From an uncultured Clostridia bacterium (GTDB taxonomy: Bacteria; Bacillota; Clostridia; TANB77; CAG-508), in NCBI GenBank assembly GCA_944389715.1, contig CALXNI010000144.1, positions 1 through 5,997 on the forward strand: 5,997 bases of DNA, in the 5' to 3' direction. Positions 1-5,997 of the stretch are shown in pieces. Made by a program: the position numbers and the translations under genes. Within the stretch, counting starts at the first letter, position 1. Each line of letters starts with the position of its first letter. The notes beneath the pieces were generated by a model that did not search any database, was not told the DNA's origin, and saw nothing but the letters and a program-made list of their open reading frames with translations.

Positions 1-1288
1 CATTTAAGAATTGCGTAAAATCCCAGTTTGGTGTTACAAAATATTTAAGCCATTCTAAATTATAATAATAAGCAAATTGATTTACCATGCTTGATGCCAT
101 ATATCCTAAAAGTGATATTGTTATTGCGACTGCTGTATTTGTAAATAAAGTACTTAATGCAAAAGCTAGTGTTCCAATTAAAATATAGATTGGTAATTTT
201 GCAAGTCCTGTTAATATTGTATTTAAAATTACATTTGTTTCTACAATAGAATTAGTATTATGGTTATATTCAACTGCTGGAACACTTAAAGAATCAAATC
301 CAAAGAATATTCCACCAATTATAAATTGCATAATTAGTATTGCTACCATTATGAATACTACTGTTAACAGTACTACAACATATTTAGCAAATAATATTTT
401 TGCTCTACTATATGGTCTTACTAATAATAATTTTATTGTACCTTTGTTAAATTCTTCACTTACAATAGCTCCTGCAATTAAAACTACTGTAATTATTATA
501 AATAATTCGTATTCTGAAAATGTATTTAATAATATACCTCTTGCATTTGCTTGATTAAAAATATCTTTATCATTTTCGATAGCATATTTGCTTTTTTCAA
601 AATCTTCTTTAGCTTCTTGGTATGCTACTTCTTCATCATATGTTCTATTGTTTTTTCCTTCGTACTCTAATAATTGCATTTTACTTTCTGAATATTTAGA
701 AAGTGCTTGGTTTTTATAGTTGTTGCCATATTCTATATTATAGTCTAATCTCATTTGCAATATTTCAATTTGTAAATCTAGCATATTATCCGTACTATTT
801 CCTAACTGTTCTCTACTTTGTTTTGCTATATTTAGTTCTTCACTTACAAATTTTCTCCAGTCTCCTGAATTTAAAGCTTCTACAAAACTATTATATTGAT
901 TAGTTAATTCCTCTACTTTTTCATTATTTTTTTCTTGGTATGTTGCATAATTAAGCTCAGAAATGTATTCTGCACCCATATTTAATATTACCTCATATTG
1001 CCAAGAATTTCTATCATATTGTTTTAATAAATTATAAGTATCTATATCTGATTTATAAATTATATAATCTTGTACATCTGCAGGATTTTCTGGATTTAAT
1101 TTTTTTATTTCTTCTTCTAATGTTTTTATATATGATTCGCTATAGTATGAACCTCCAATTACTGATGAATAAGTATATTTATATAAAGCATTTGAGATTA
1201 TAATAAATGCAAATATTATAATAATCATAATATATAAACTTTTCTTTTTTAATATTTTTGTTATTTCATTTTTTATTAAACTACTCAA
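1..1288 (-). CDS. ABC-2 family transporter permease, C-terminus cut off by the window edge
   Basis: Membrane half of an ABC exporter, partner of the ATPase just upstream. 429 codons are visible and the frame is still open at the left edge. Order: basic amphipathic start (residues 1-16), TM1 (about 17-34), an outer domain of about 220 residues (36-256) rich in charged and coiled-coil-like stretches (for example LDLQIEILQMRL), TM2 (261-277), then the ABC-2 hallmark EEFNKGTIKLLLVRPYSR (278-295) in the cytoplasmic loop, TM3 (303-330), TM4 (about 355-379) and TM5 (about 385-402). A segment reading TPNWDFTQFLN is the last thing visible; by family norms about one more membrane helix is missing. The start is TTG: an in-frame TAA lies directly before it, an AGGAGGT sits 7 bases upstream, and the next in-frame ATG (codon 21) would destroy TM1. 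It overlaps the ATPase gene by 8 bases, so translation is probably coupled. The permease family is clear; the substrate is unknown. Confidence 0.9.
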   Translation of the reverse strand, partial: MSSLIKNEITKILKKKSLYIMIIIIFAFIIISNALYKYTYSSVIGGSYYSESYIKTLEEEIKKLNPENPADVQDYIIYKSDIDTYNLLKQYDRNSWQYEVILNMGAEYISELNYATYQEKNNEKVEELTNQYNSFVEALNSGDWRKFVSEELNIAKQSREQLGNSTDNMLDLQIEILQMRLDYNIEYGNNYKNQALSKYSESKMQLLEYEGKNNRTYDEEVAYQEAKEDFEKSKYAIENDKDIFNQANARGILLNTFSEYELFIIITVVLIAGAIVSEEFNKGTIKLLLVRPYSRAKILFAKYVVVLLTVVFIMVAILIMQFIIGGIFFGFDSLSVPAVEYNHNTNSIVETNVILNTILTGLAKLPIYILIGTLAFALSTLFTNTAVAITISLLGYMASSMVNQFAYYYNLEWLKYFVTPNWDFTQFLN

Positions 1289-2186
1289 TTACATTACCTC
1301 CTGTCTTTTTTAAGAATGCATCTTCTAAGCTTATAATTTCTTCTGCACACATATAAATCTTTTTATTGTTTTCTACTAATTTTTGAATGACAATAGGTGC
1401 TTGCTCTTTTTTTATGTGGAGCTTAAATTGAGTTTCGTTTATTTTTTCTATAGGCATTCCTAAAATATTTTCTATGTTGCTCAAATTATCAACTTCTATA
1501 ATGTAAGATTGCTCTATTTTTTTAACATCTTTTATATTATTTGTTTCTACAACTCTACCATTTTTAATTATAGTTACTTTATTACAGAAACTTTCAAGCT
1601 CTGCTAAATTATGGCTAGATATTAAAATTCCCATCTTTTCTTTTTTAGCTAAACTTTTAATTAAATCCCTTAGTTCTTTTATTCCTTCAGGATCCAGTCC
1701 ATTTGTTGGCTCATCTAATATCAAAAGATTTGGTTTATGAAGAAGTGCTTGTGCAATTCCAAGTCTTTGCCTCATTCCTAATGAATATTTAGAAACTTTG
1801 TCATTAATTCGGTTTCCTAAACCTACTAATTTTACTACCTCATCTATTCTTTTTTCGTCTACATCTTTATACATATTTTTTATAAGTTTTAAGTTTTGGT
1901 ATCCTGTTAAATACATATATAAGTCTGGATTTTCTACTATTGTTCCTACCTTTGATATTGCTTTTTCAAAATTCTTTTCAATATCAAAACCATTTATTTC
2001 TACCTTTCCACTATCAATTTTTTGAAGACCTAAAATTAATTTTATGGTAGTTGTTTTTCCTGCACCATTTGGTCCAATAAAGCCTAATATATCGCCTTGA
2101 TTAATTTGCAAAGAAACATTATTTAGTATTTGTTTCTTCCCAAATCTTTTATATAGGCCATCACATTTTAGAATTAAATCACCCAT
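1281..2186 (-). CDS. ABC transporter ATP-binding protein, BcrA/YxlF type
   Basis: Cytoplasmic ATPase that powers the neighbouring permease; 301 residues, a normal length for this class. Visible motifs: Walker A GPNGAGKTT (38-46), signature YSLGMRQRLGIA (134-145), Walker B LLILDEP (154-160, catalytic Glu159), D-loop GLDP (163-166) and switch His192 in SSH. The Q-loop position carries glutamate (VENP, about 84-87), as is common in BcrA-like drug and bacitracin exporters. Residues from about 225 form the usual C-terminal accessory domain, ending in the typical SLEDAFLKKTGG. ATG at 2186 is preceded by AAGGGAG (2196-2202) with 9 bases of spacing and by a strong promoter. It is the first gene of a two-gene operon with the permease and is transcribed away from a two-component system. 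That context fits export of, or immunity to, a membrane-active compound; this is inference, and other ABC-2 substrates such as Na+, lipids or polysaccharide remain possible. Confidence 0.95.
   Translation of the reverse strand: MGDLILKCDGLYKRFGKKQILNNVSLQINQGDILGFIGPNGAGKTTTIKLILGLQKIDSGKVEINGFDIEKNFEKAISKVGTIVENPDLYMYLTGYQNLKLIKNMYKDVDEKRIDEVVKLVGLGNRINDKVSKYSLGMRQRLGIAQALLHKPNLLILDEPTNGLDPEGIKELRDLIKSLAKKEKMGILISSHNLAELESFCNKVTIIKNGRVVETNNIKDVKKIEQSYIIEVDNLSNIENILGMPIEKINETQFKLHIKKEQAPIVIQKLVENNKKIYMCAEEIISLEDAFLKKTGGNVIE
1296..1302 (-). promoter_or_regulatory. Ribosome binding site for the permease, inside the ATPase gene
   Basis: AGGAGGT on the minus strand, 7 bases before the TTG at 1288-1286. 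It is a near-perfect Shine-Dalgarno sequence and at the same time encodes part of the Thr-Gly-Gly near the ATPase C-terminus. It decides the unusual TTG start of the permease. Confidence 0.85.
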
Positions 2187-2218
2187 TTGTTTTTTCTCCC
2201 TTCGTTTAATTTAATTTG

Positions 2219-2246
2219 AGTATAACCCATTTTATTTCGTTGTCAA
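2219..2246 (-). promoter_or_regulatory. Promoter of the ABC exporter operon
   Basis: On the minus strand a perfect -35 TTGACA (2246-2241) is followed after 16 bases by TATACT (2224-2219), a one-mismatch -10. It would start transcription near 2212, giving a leader of about 25 bases before the ATPase ATG. The nearest repeat of the putative operator (2263-2268) begins 17 bases upstream of the -35, a position suited to an activator. The match looks strong enough to give some basal expression. Confidence 0.75.
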
Positions 2247-2258
2247 TACGAAAATATG

Positions 2259-2313
2259 TAAATTAATAATTTCTTAATAGTTTCTCTGTTTTTTCTTAAT
2301 AAATTTTCTGCTA
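2259..2313. promoter_or_regulatory. Putative response-regulator operator: 11-bp-phased direct repeats between divergent promoters
   Basis: Units start every 11 bases. TTTCTTAATAG (2270-2280), TTTCTCTGTTT (2281-2291) and TTTCTTAATAA (2292-2302) are followed by ATTTTCTGCTA (2303-2313) and preceded by TAAATTAATAA (2259-2269). TTAATA therefore recurs at 2263, 2274 and 2296, and TTTCTTAATA is repeated exactly 22 bases apart. OmpR/PhoB-family regulators bind direct repeats of about 11 bp as head-to-tail dimers; Bacillus PhoP boxes, TT(A/C/T)A(A/C/T)A with about 5-base gaps, have the same form. The array replaces a recognisable -35 for the regulator gene and lies just upstream of the exporter promoter, so the encoded regulator is the natural candidate to bind it. 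The repeats are seen directly; the binding is inferred. Confidence 0.55.
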
Positions 2314-2317
2314 TAAT
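2309..2317 (+). promoter_or_regulatory. Extended -10 promoter of the two-component operon
   Basis: TG at 2309-2310, one base, then a perfect TATAAT at 2312-2317. No good -35 hexamer is found 16-18 bases upstream; that place is a T-rich part of the phased repeat array. This is typical of a promoter that relies on an activator and supports autoregulation. Expected transcription start is near 2324, about 26 bases before the ATG. Confidence 0.7.
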
Positions 2318-2349
2318 GTTTATATCAATTAAATATAAAGGAGTTTTTT

Positions 2350-3051
2350 ATGTACAATATTTTAGTTTGTGATGATGATAAAGAAATAGTAGAAGCAATT
2401 GCTATTAATTTAAAAAAGGAAGGCTATAACGTTATAAAAGCCTATAATGGCAAAGAGTGTTTAGATTTAATTAATGAAAATGAAATACATTTAATAATTT
2501 TAGATATCATGATGCCAGTAAAGGATGGAACAGAAACCTTGTATGAATTAAGAGAACAAAGTTCTATTCCTGTAATTTTACTTTCTGCAAAATCTGAAGA
2601 TAAAGATAAAATAGAAGGTTTAAATTTAGGTGCAGATGATTACGTTACAAAACCTTTTAATCCACTAGAACTAATCGCAAGGGTTAATTCTAATATAAGA
2701 AGATATGTTAAACTAAAAAATATGCCAGATGAACAAAAAGATAATATTTATAAATCTGGTGGATTAATTATTAATGATAATTCAAAAGAGGTTACAGTTG
2801 ATGGTAAACCAATTAAACTTACCCCTACCGAATATAACATATTAAAATTTTTAACAAAAAATAAGGGGAAAGTATTTTCAATAGAACAAATTTATGAAAA
2901 TGTTTGGGAAGATGATGCATATGCAGCAGAAAATATTATAGCTGTTCACATTAGACACATAAGAGAAAAAATTGAAATAAATCCGAAAGAACCAAAATAC
3001 CTAAAAGTAATATGGGGAATTGGTTATAAGATAGAAAATATTGATAAGTAA
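2350..3051 (+). CDS. OmpR/PhoB-family response regulator, VanR-like
   Basis: DNA-binding response regulator, 233 residues, the usual size. The receiver domain (1-120) has the acidic pocket D8/D9/D10, phospho-acceptor Asp52 in LDIMMP, switch Ser79, Tyr98 and the conserved Lys101 in the TKPF motif, so it should be phosphorylatable. A short linker (about 121-136) leads to a winged-helix DNA-binding domain (137-231) with the family segment KLTPTEYNILKFL, a recognition-helix region at ENIIAVHIRHIREKIE (194-209) and the closing wing WGIGYKIE. AAAGGAG (2337-2343) lies 6 bases before the ATG. The kinase gene follows 76 bases downstream on the same strand, so the two form a two-component pair. Overall resemblance is to VanR-like regulators of Bacillota. 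No van resistance enzymes are present, so the vancomycin name is not applied. It probably controls the divergent exporter and its own promoter through the repeats at 2259-2313. Confidence 0.95.
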   Translation: MYNILVCDDDKEIVEAIAINLKKEGYNVIKAYNGKECLDLINENEIHLIILDIMMPVKDGTETLYELREQSSIPVILLSAKSEDKDKIEGLNLGADDYVTKPFNPLELIARVNSNIRRYVKLKNMPDEQKDNIYKSGGLIINDNSKEVTVDGKPIKLTPTEYNILKFLTKNKGKVFSIEQIYENVWEDDAYAAENIIAVHIRHIREKIEINPKEPKYLKVIWGIGYKIENIDK

Positions 3052-3070
3052 AAACAATTTGAAAGATAAT
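3041..3070 (+). promoter_or_regulatory. Possible internal promoter for the sensor kinase
   Basis: TTGATA (3041-3046), 18 bases, then GATAAT (3065-3070); each hexamer has one mismatch to consensus. It lies across the end of the regulator gene and would start transcription near 3077, just before an imperfect palindrome. Such matches arise by chance in AT-rich DNA, so this is a weak call, helped only by the unusually wide gap between the two genes. Confidence 0.3.
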
Positions 3071-3079
3071 CAGCATTTG

Positions 3080-3102
3080 GCGTTGTTAAAATTTAGTTAC
3101 GC
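3080..3102. repeat. Imperfect 23-bp palindrome between regulator and kinase genes
   Basis: GCGT (3080-3083) and ACGC (3099-3102) flank a second symmetric part TAAA/TTTA around a centre at 3091; 8 of 11 positions are complementary, and two of the mismatches become G-U pairs in RNA. The GC-rich ends stand out locally. It could be an operator for a dimeric regulator or a small hairpin in the message just before the kinase ribosome binding site. Its function is unknown. Confidence 0.35.
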
Positions 3103-3127
3103 ACTATGAAAGGAATGTGATTTAATT

Positions 3128-5146
3128 ATGAAAAATTCTTTATGTCTTAAAACTTTATGTTTTGTTCTTGCACCTATTCTTATTTTTATATTTACATGTA
3201 ATTTAATTTATATAATATACGCTGTAGAAAATCCAGACTATAAATCTATTGTAGAGGGCAATAACTATTTTGAATCTGAAATCTTTTCAGATTATTATAA
3301 ATCTTCTTTAGTAACTCCTCTATCAAGATATAGTCATTATGAAGAACCGGTATATGACGCGGATTACATAGATAATACAATAGAAAACATAAATGGTATT
3401 AATTATGTAGATGAAGATTATAATTACACCAAAAACTTTGTATATTTATTAATTGATAATACTACTAATCAAATATATACTAATTTAATTCCAACTCAAA
3501 AAACAGATACTGTTGATGAAATAAAATCAGAAATATCTAAAAACGCATATTATTGGAACTATAATGGAGGCATTTCTACAAATATAAGTAATTTATCAAG
3601 TGAAAATATCTCTTATACAGATTATATATATACTTCTTTAGAATCAGGGGAATATGAATTATATACTTCAGTAAATCAAGATTTATTATATAAGGATAAT
3701 TTTGTATTTGGTAAAATGGCATTTGACCTTATAAATACAATTGGAAATACACCTGTAATTTTAATTTCAATACTTTCACTTGCTTTGTTAATTTTAATAT
3801 GCTCATATTTAGTTGTATCTCTAGGACACAAAAGAGGCTATGAAGGAATTTATTTAAATTATTTAGATAAACTGCCTCTTGGTATTTTATTAGTTCTATT
3901 ATTTATTGTAGGTGGAATGTTTGCATTTGTTGGTGTTCTTGGTCCTGCCGCAATTAACACTATATTTAGCATAATAGCAGTAATAATCTTTTGTATAGAC
4001 CTTTATATTTGCTTTGCTATTTTTGTTTCGTCAGTTATTAAAAGAGTTAAAGCAGGAACTCTTTTTAGAAATACTATTACTTATATGCTTTTAAAATGGC
4101 TAAAAAAAGTATTTATAAAGATTAAAAATTGGTGCAAAAAATGTTTAGATTTATTATTCACTAATACTAATTCAACACTAAAATTAGGGTTAATATATTT
4201 TGGCTTTATATTAGGTTCTATTATTTTAGTAAATATAGCAGCTCCATTTACGTTACTTGCAATTGGACTTTGGATATATATTTTTATACTATTACTTAGA
4301 AAAACAAATAGTTTCTATAAAATCAAAGATGCTGTTCATGATATTTATGAGGGCAAAAATGATGTTAAATTAGATGAATCTGATTTTAATGGTGACCTTG
4401 TAGAATTTGCATCTGACGTAAATGATATTGCAGGCGGTTTCTCAAATGCAATTTCTGAAAGTTTAAAAAGTGAAAGATTAAAAACAGAGCTTATAACAAA
4501 TGTTTCTCATGATATTAAAACACCACTTACCTCTATCATTAGCTATGTTGATTTATTAAAACAAGAAAACATAGAAAATGAAAAAGCTAAGGAATATATA
4601 GGTGTTTTAGATAATAAATCACAACGTTTAAAACGATTGATTGAAGATTTGGTAGAAGCATCTAAGGCATCTTCTGGAAATATCAAACTAAATATGGAAA
4701 AATTAAAAGTATCAGAATTAATTAAACAATGCACAGGAGAATTTGAAGATAAATTTAAAGCAAACGGGCTTGAAATTATATCTAATATTCCTCAAGAAAA
4801 TATTTGTATTAATGCTGACAGTAGATATATGTATAGAGTAGTTGAAAATTTATTTAGTAATATAACAAAATATGCTTTAAAAAACTCAAGAGTGTATATA
4901 GATGTTGAAAAAGACGCAGATAAAATTAATATTAGTATAAAAAATATTTCTAAAGATAAGTTAAATATATCTCCTGATGAATTAATGCAAAGATTTGTAA
5001 GAGGAGATAAATCAAGATTTACAGAAGGAAGCGGACTTGGACTTTCAATTTCTAAAAGTTTAACAGAACTTCAAAATGGAGATTTTAAAATTTTTATAGA
5101 TGGTGATTTATTTAAAGTTAATTTAAGGTTTGATATGGTAAAATAA
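3128..5146 (+). CDS. Membrane sensor histidine kinase, VanS-like catalytic core with a large multi-helix sensor region
   Basis: Sensor kinase expected to phosphorylate the regulator encoded upstream. 672 residues is long for a VanS-like kinase because of its input part: TM1 (about 8-32), an outer domain of about 170 residues (33-205) rich in Tyr, Asn and Ser, then TM2 (206-231), TM3 (249-271), TM4 (275-302), a basic stretch (323-338, Lys-rich with Cys336 and Cys339), TM5 (353-371) and TM6 (373-391). A linker (392-445) leads to the H-box SHDIKTPLTSIISYVDLL with phospho-acceptor His461. The ATP-binding domain shows the N-box ENLFSNITKYA (573-583), F-box RFVRGDKSR (622-630) and G2-box GSGLGLSI (634-641). 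The usual DxGxG of the G1-box reads KNIS at 605-608, as remembered for VanS-like kinases. ATG 3128 is the only plausible start, since an in-frame TGA lies at 3107-3109. The ribosome binding site AAAGGA (3109-3114) is 13 bases away, longer than usual, so translation may be weak. Confidence 0.93.
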   Translation: MKNSLCLKTLCFVLAPILIFIFTCNLIYIIYAVENPDYKSIVEGNNYFESEIFSDYYKSSLVTPLSRYSHYEEPVYDADYIDNTIENINGINYVDEDYNYTKNFVYLLIDNTTNQIYTNLIPTQKTDTVDEIKSEISKNAYYWNYNGGISTNISNLSSENISYTDYIYTSLESGEYELYTSVNQDLLYKDNFVFGKMAFDLINTIGNTPVILISILSLALLILICSYLVVSLGHKRGYEGIYLNYLDKLPLGILLVLLFIVGGMFAFVGVLGPAAINTIFSIIAVIIFCIDLYICFAIFVSSVIKRVKAGTLFRNTITYMLLKWLKKVFIKIKNWCKKCLDLLFTNTNSTLKLGLIYFGFILGSIILVNIAAPFTLLAIGLWIYIFILLLRKTNSFYKIKDAVHDIYEGKNDVKLDESDFNGDLVEFASDVNDIAGGFSNAISESLKSERLKTELITNVSHDIKTPLTSIISYVDLLKQENIENEKAKEYIGVLDNKSQRLKRLIEDLVEASKASSGNIKLNMEKLKVSELIKQCTGEFEDKFKANGLEIISNIPQENICINADSRYMYRVVENLFSNITKYALKNSRVYIDVEKDADKINISIKNISKDKLNISPDELMQRFVRGDKSRFTEGSGLGLSISKSLTELQNGDFKIFIDGDLFKVNLRFDMVK

Positions 5147-5178
5147 ATTTATCCTCCATCGTATAGATACAAAAACTA

Positions 5179-5222
5179 AAAAAATGATGTAGGTCTATCC
5201 CCTTTGACCTACATTATTTTTT
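5179..5222. terminator. Two-way intrinsic terminator between convergent genes
   Basis: A 17-bp stem (5179-5195 with 5206-5222, one G-U pair at 5186/5215) closes a 10-base loop. The core GATGTAGGTC/GACCTACATT is flanked by A-runs on the left and T-runs on the right, so each strand ends in a U-tract. It can stop both the kinase message (stop at 5146) and the metallo-hydrolase message, whose stop codon at 5221-5223 overlaps the stem. Confidence 0.9.
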
Positions 5223-5847
5223 ATTTTATTAAAATCTCCGCCTTTTTATTTGTTAATTTTATAAACTTTTCCAAATCTTCTTGTGTTCCAACAAGTGTTC
5301 CATAATGTATAGGAACAATTACTTTTGTGTTTATCCTATTTGCTAGCTCTGCTGCTTCTTCTGCATTCATTGTATATTTCCCTCCAATTGGAAGGAATGC
5401 AACATCACATTCTATGTTTTGTATTTCTGAAATATTATCTGTATCTCCAGCAATATAGTATTTTGTACCATTTAATTCAATAATATAACCTACCCAATTA
5501 TTTTCTTTTGGATGGAAATTTTTATTTTTGTTATATGCTGGAACAGTTTTAAATTTTATACCTTTTATTTCATAATCATTATTTGGTTTTACAATAATTA
5601 TTTGGTCTTCTGGTATCCCCAATAATTCAAGATCTGATTTTGTTTCCAGCATTGTAATAAAAACTGTGCTGGTTTTTGATATTTTTACTATATCTTCTGT
5701 ACTAAAATGATCATAATGCGAATGTGTAATAAACACAAAATCTGCATCATGAAATTCATTCTTTATTCTAAATGGATCTATATATATAGTTTTATCTTTT
5801 TGTATTTTTATTGAGCTATGACAATTTATTTTTACTTCATCTAGCAT
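5221..5847 (-). CDS. Metallo-beta-lactamase-fold hydrolase, UlaG/UPF0173-like
   Basis: Predicted soluble cytoplasmic metal-dependent hydrolase of 208 residues, slightly short for the family (commonly 210-230) but apparently complete. Metal-binding motif HSHYDH gives His42, His44, Asp46 and His47. Further ligands are Asp135 in AGDT and His180 in PIHYGT, with FLPIGG (150-155) and the Met-Asn-Ala-Glu-Glu-Ala segment (159-164) typical of this branch. The N-terminal CHSSIKI and IYIDPF match the usual G/CHSS and DPF opening. No signal peptide or membrane helix is seen. ATG 5847 has AAGAGGTG 5 bases upstream (5853-5860) and a strong promoter. It runs toward the kinase and shares its terminator, so it is a separate single-gene unit. 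Relatives include the UlaG lactonase and phosphodiesterase-like proteins, but most members have no known substrate; fold and metal sites are certain, the reaction is not. Confidence 0.92.
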   Translation of the reverse strand: MLDEVKINCHSSIKIQKDKTIYIDPFRIKNEFHDADFVFITHSHYDHFSTEDIVKISKTSTVFITMLETKSDLELLGIPEDQIIIVKPNNDYEIKGIKFKTVPAYNKNKNFHPKENNWVGYIIELNGTKYYIAGDTDNISEIQNIECDVAFLPIGGKYTMNAEEAAELANRINTKVIVPIHYGTLVGTQEDLEKFIKLTNKKAEILIK

Positions 5848-5872
5848 TTTTTCACCTCTTTAATTTAAAAAA

Positions 5873-5901
5873 ATTATATGACAATAAAAAAATTTTTTCA
5901 A
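5873..5901 (-). promoter_or_regulatory. Promoter of the metallo-hydrolase gene
   Basis: On the minus strand TTGAAA (5901-5896), 17 bases, then a perfect TATAAT (5878-5873), followed by the AAGAGGTG ribosome binding site and ATG 5847. Hexamers and spacing are near ideal for a vegetative sigma factor, suggesting constitutive expression. The spacer is almost pure A and T. Confidence 0.75.
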
Positions 5902-5931
5902 TGATTTTTAATTAAATAATAATTTGTATAC

Positions 5932-5966
5932 AGAAAAAGAGTTCTCATTATGAAAACTCTTTTTCT
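5932..5966 (-). terminator. Hairpin terminator at the end of a gene entering from the right
   Basis: A perfect 12-bp inverted repeat, AGAAAAAGAGTT (5932-5943) and AACTCTTTTTCT (5955-5966), with an 11-base loop. On the minus strand the stem ends in a T-rich arm (CTCTTTTTCTGTAT), which can serve as the U-tract. The loop contains the TAA of the reading frame that enters from the right edge. The stem is A/T-rich, so termination may be only moderate. The symmetric arms could also act on the plus strand. Confidence 0.6.
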
Positions 5967-5997
5967 ACAGCCATTAAAAACTTGAAAAGATCTAATT
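5948..5997 (-). CDS. Possible C-terminal end of an unidentified gene
   Basis: A minus-strand frame enters from the right edge and reads LDLFKFLMAVEKEFS, then TAA at 5950-5948, inside the loop of the hairpin at 5932-5966. The mix of hydrophobic and acidic residues looks like a real amphipathic helix rather than random AT-rich translation, and a stop codon inside a terminator loop is a common arrangement in compact low-GC genomes. Fifteen residues are too few to name a family. The other open minus frame here is less protein-like. Confidence 0.4.
   Translation of the reverse strand, partial: LDLFKFLMAVEKEFS

Noticed and set aside
351..903. Plus-strand open frames at 351-554 and 703-903
   Set aside because: They lie opposite the permease, which has ABC-2 motifs and membrane helices on the minus strand; the plus frames are low-complexity and lack ribosome binding sites.
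1798..2025. Plus-strand open frame opposite the ATPase
   Set aside because: Antisense to a fully motif-supported ATPase gene; rich in Ser, Phe and Ile as expected of a shadow frame.
2187..2349. A riboswitch or small RNA in the divergent intergenic region
   Set aside because: Both leaders are only about 25 bases and no stable hairpin is visible; promoters and phased repeats explain the region.
3106..3120. Tiny frame Met-Lys-Gly-Met before the kinase start
   Set aside because: Only four codons, out of frame with the kinase; its AAAGGA is better read as the kinase ribosome binding site.
4543..4734. Minus-strand open frame inside the kinase gene
   Set aside because: Antisense to the dimerisation domain of the histidine kinase and without a start signal.
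2350..5146. Naming the pair vanR/vanS as a glycopeptide-resistance locus
   Set aside because: Only the general family resemblance supports it. No VanH/VanA/VanX-type genes are present and the neighbour is an exporter.
5161..5170. Small inverted repeat GTAT-AG-ATAC after the kinase stop
   Set aside because: A 4-bp stem with a 2-base centre is expected by chance; the true terminator follows at 5179-5222.
5948..5997. Resemblance of the right-edge peptide to the acyl carrier protein helix after the Asp-Ser-Leu site
   Set aside because: Fifteen residues that end in a stop where a carrier protein would continue; too short to support the call.

Overview
The window is very AT-rich. All tryptophans read as TGG, no gene has an internal TGA, and stops are TAA or TAG. 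Together with strong AGGAGG-type ribosome binding sites and a VanRS-like two-component pair, this suggests a low-GC Bacillota, most likely a Clostridia-class bacterium; the species cannot be told. No RNA genes, insertion sequences or CRISPR arrays were seen, and coding density is high.

Layout. Positions 1-2186 (minus strand) hold a two-gene ABC exporter operon: a BcrA/YxlF-type ATPase (1281-2186) followed by an ABC-2 permease (from 1288 running off the left edge). The permease starts at a TTG inside the end of the ATPase gene, with its ribosome binding site in the last ATPase codons. Positions 2187-2349 are a divergent control region. It holds a near-consensus promoter for the exporter, an extended -10 promoter for the plus-strand genes, and between them a set of 11-bp-phased direct repeats that look like binding sites for an OmpR/PhoB-family regulator. 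Positions 2350-5146 (plus strand) hold that kind of regulator and a large 672-residue VanS-like sensor kinase with six predicted membrane helices. The 76-bp gap between them contains a possible extra promoter and an imperfect palindrome. A strong two-way terminator (5179-5222) separates the kinase from a convergent metallo-beta-lactamase-fold hydrolase (5221-5847, minus strand), which has its own good promoter. The last 50 bases probably carry the C-terminal end of another minus-strand gene, with a hairpin terminator around its stop codon.

How it fits together. The kinase probably senses an envelope-related signal with its roughly 170-residue outer domain and phosphorylates the regulator. The regulator then binds the phased repeats between the divergent promoters, controlling its own operon and the exporter. 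This arrangement is typical of systems that respond to antimicrobial peptides or cell-envelope stress, but the ligand and substrate cannot be read from sequence. The metallo-hydrolase looks like an independent housekeeping-type gene.
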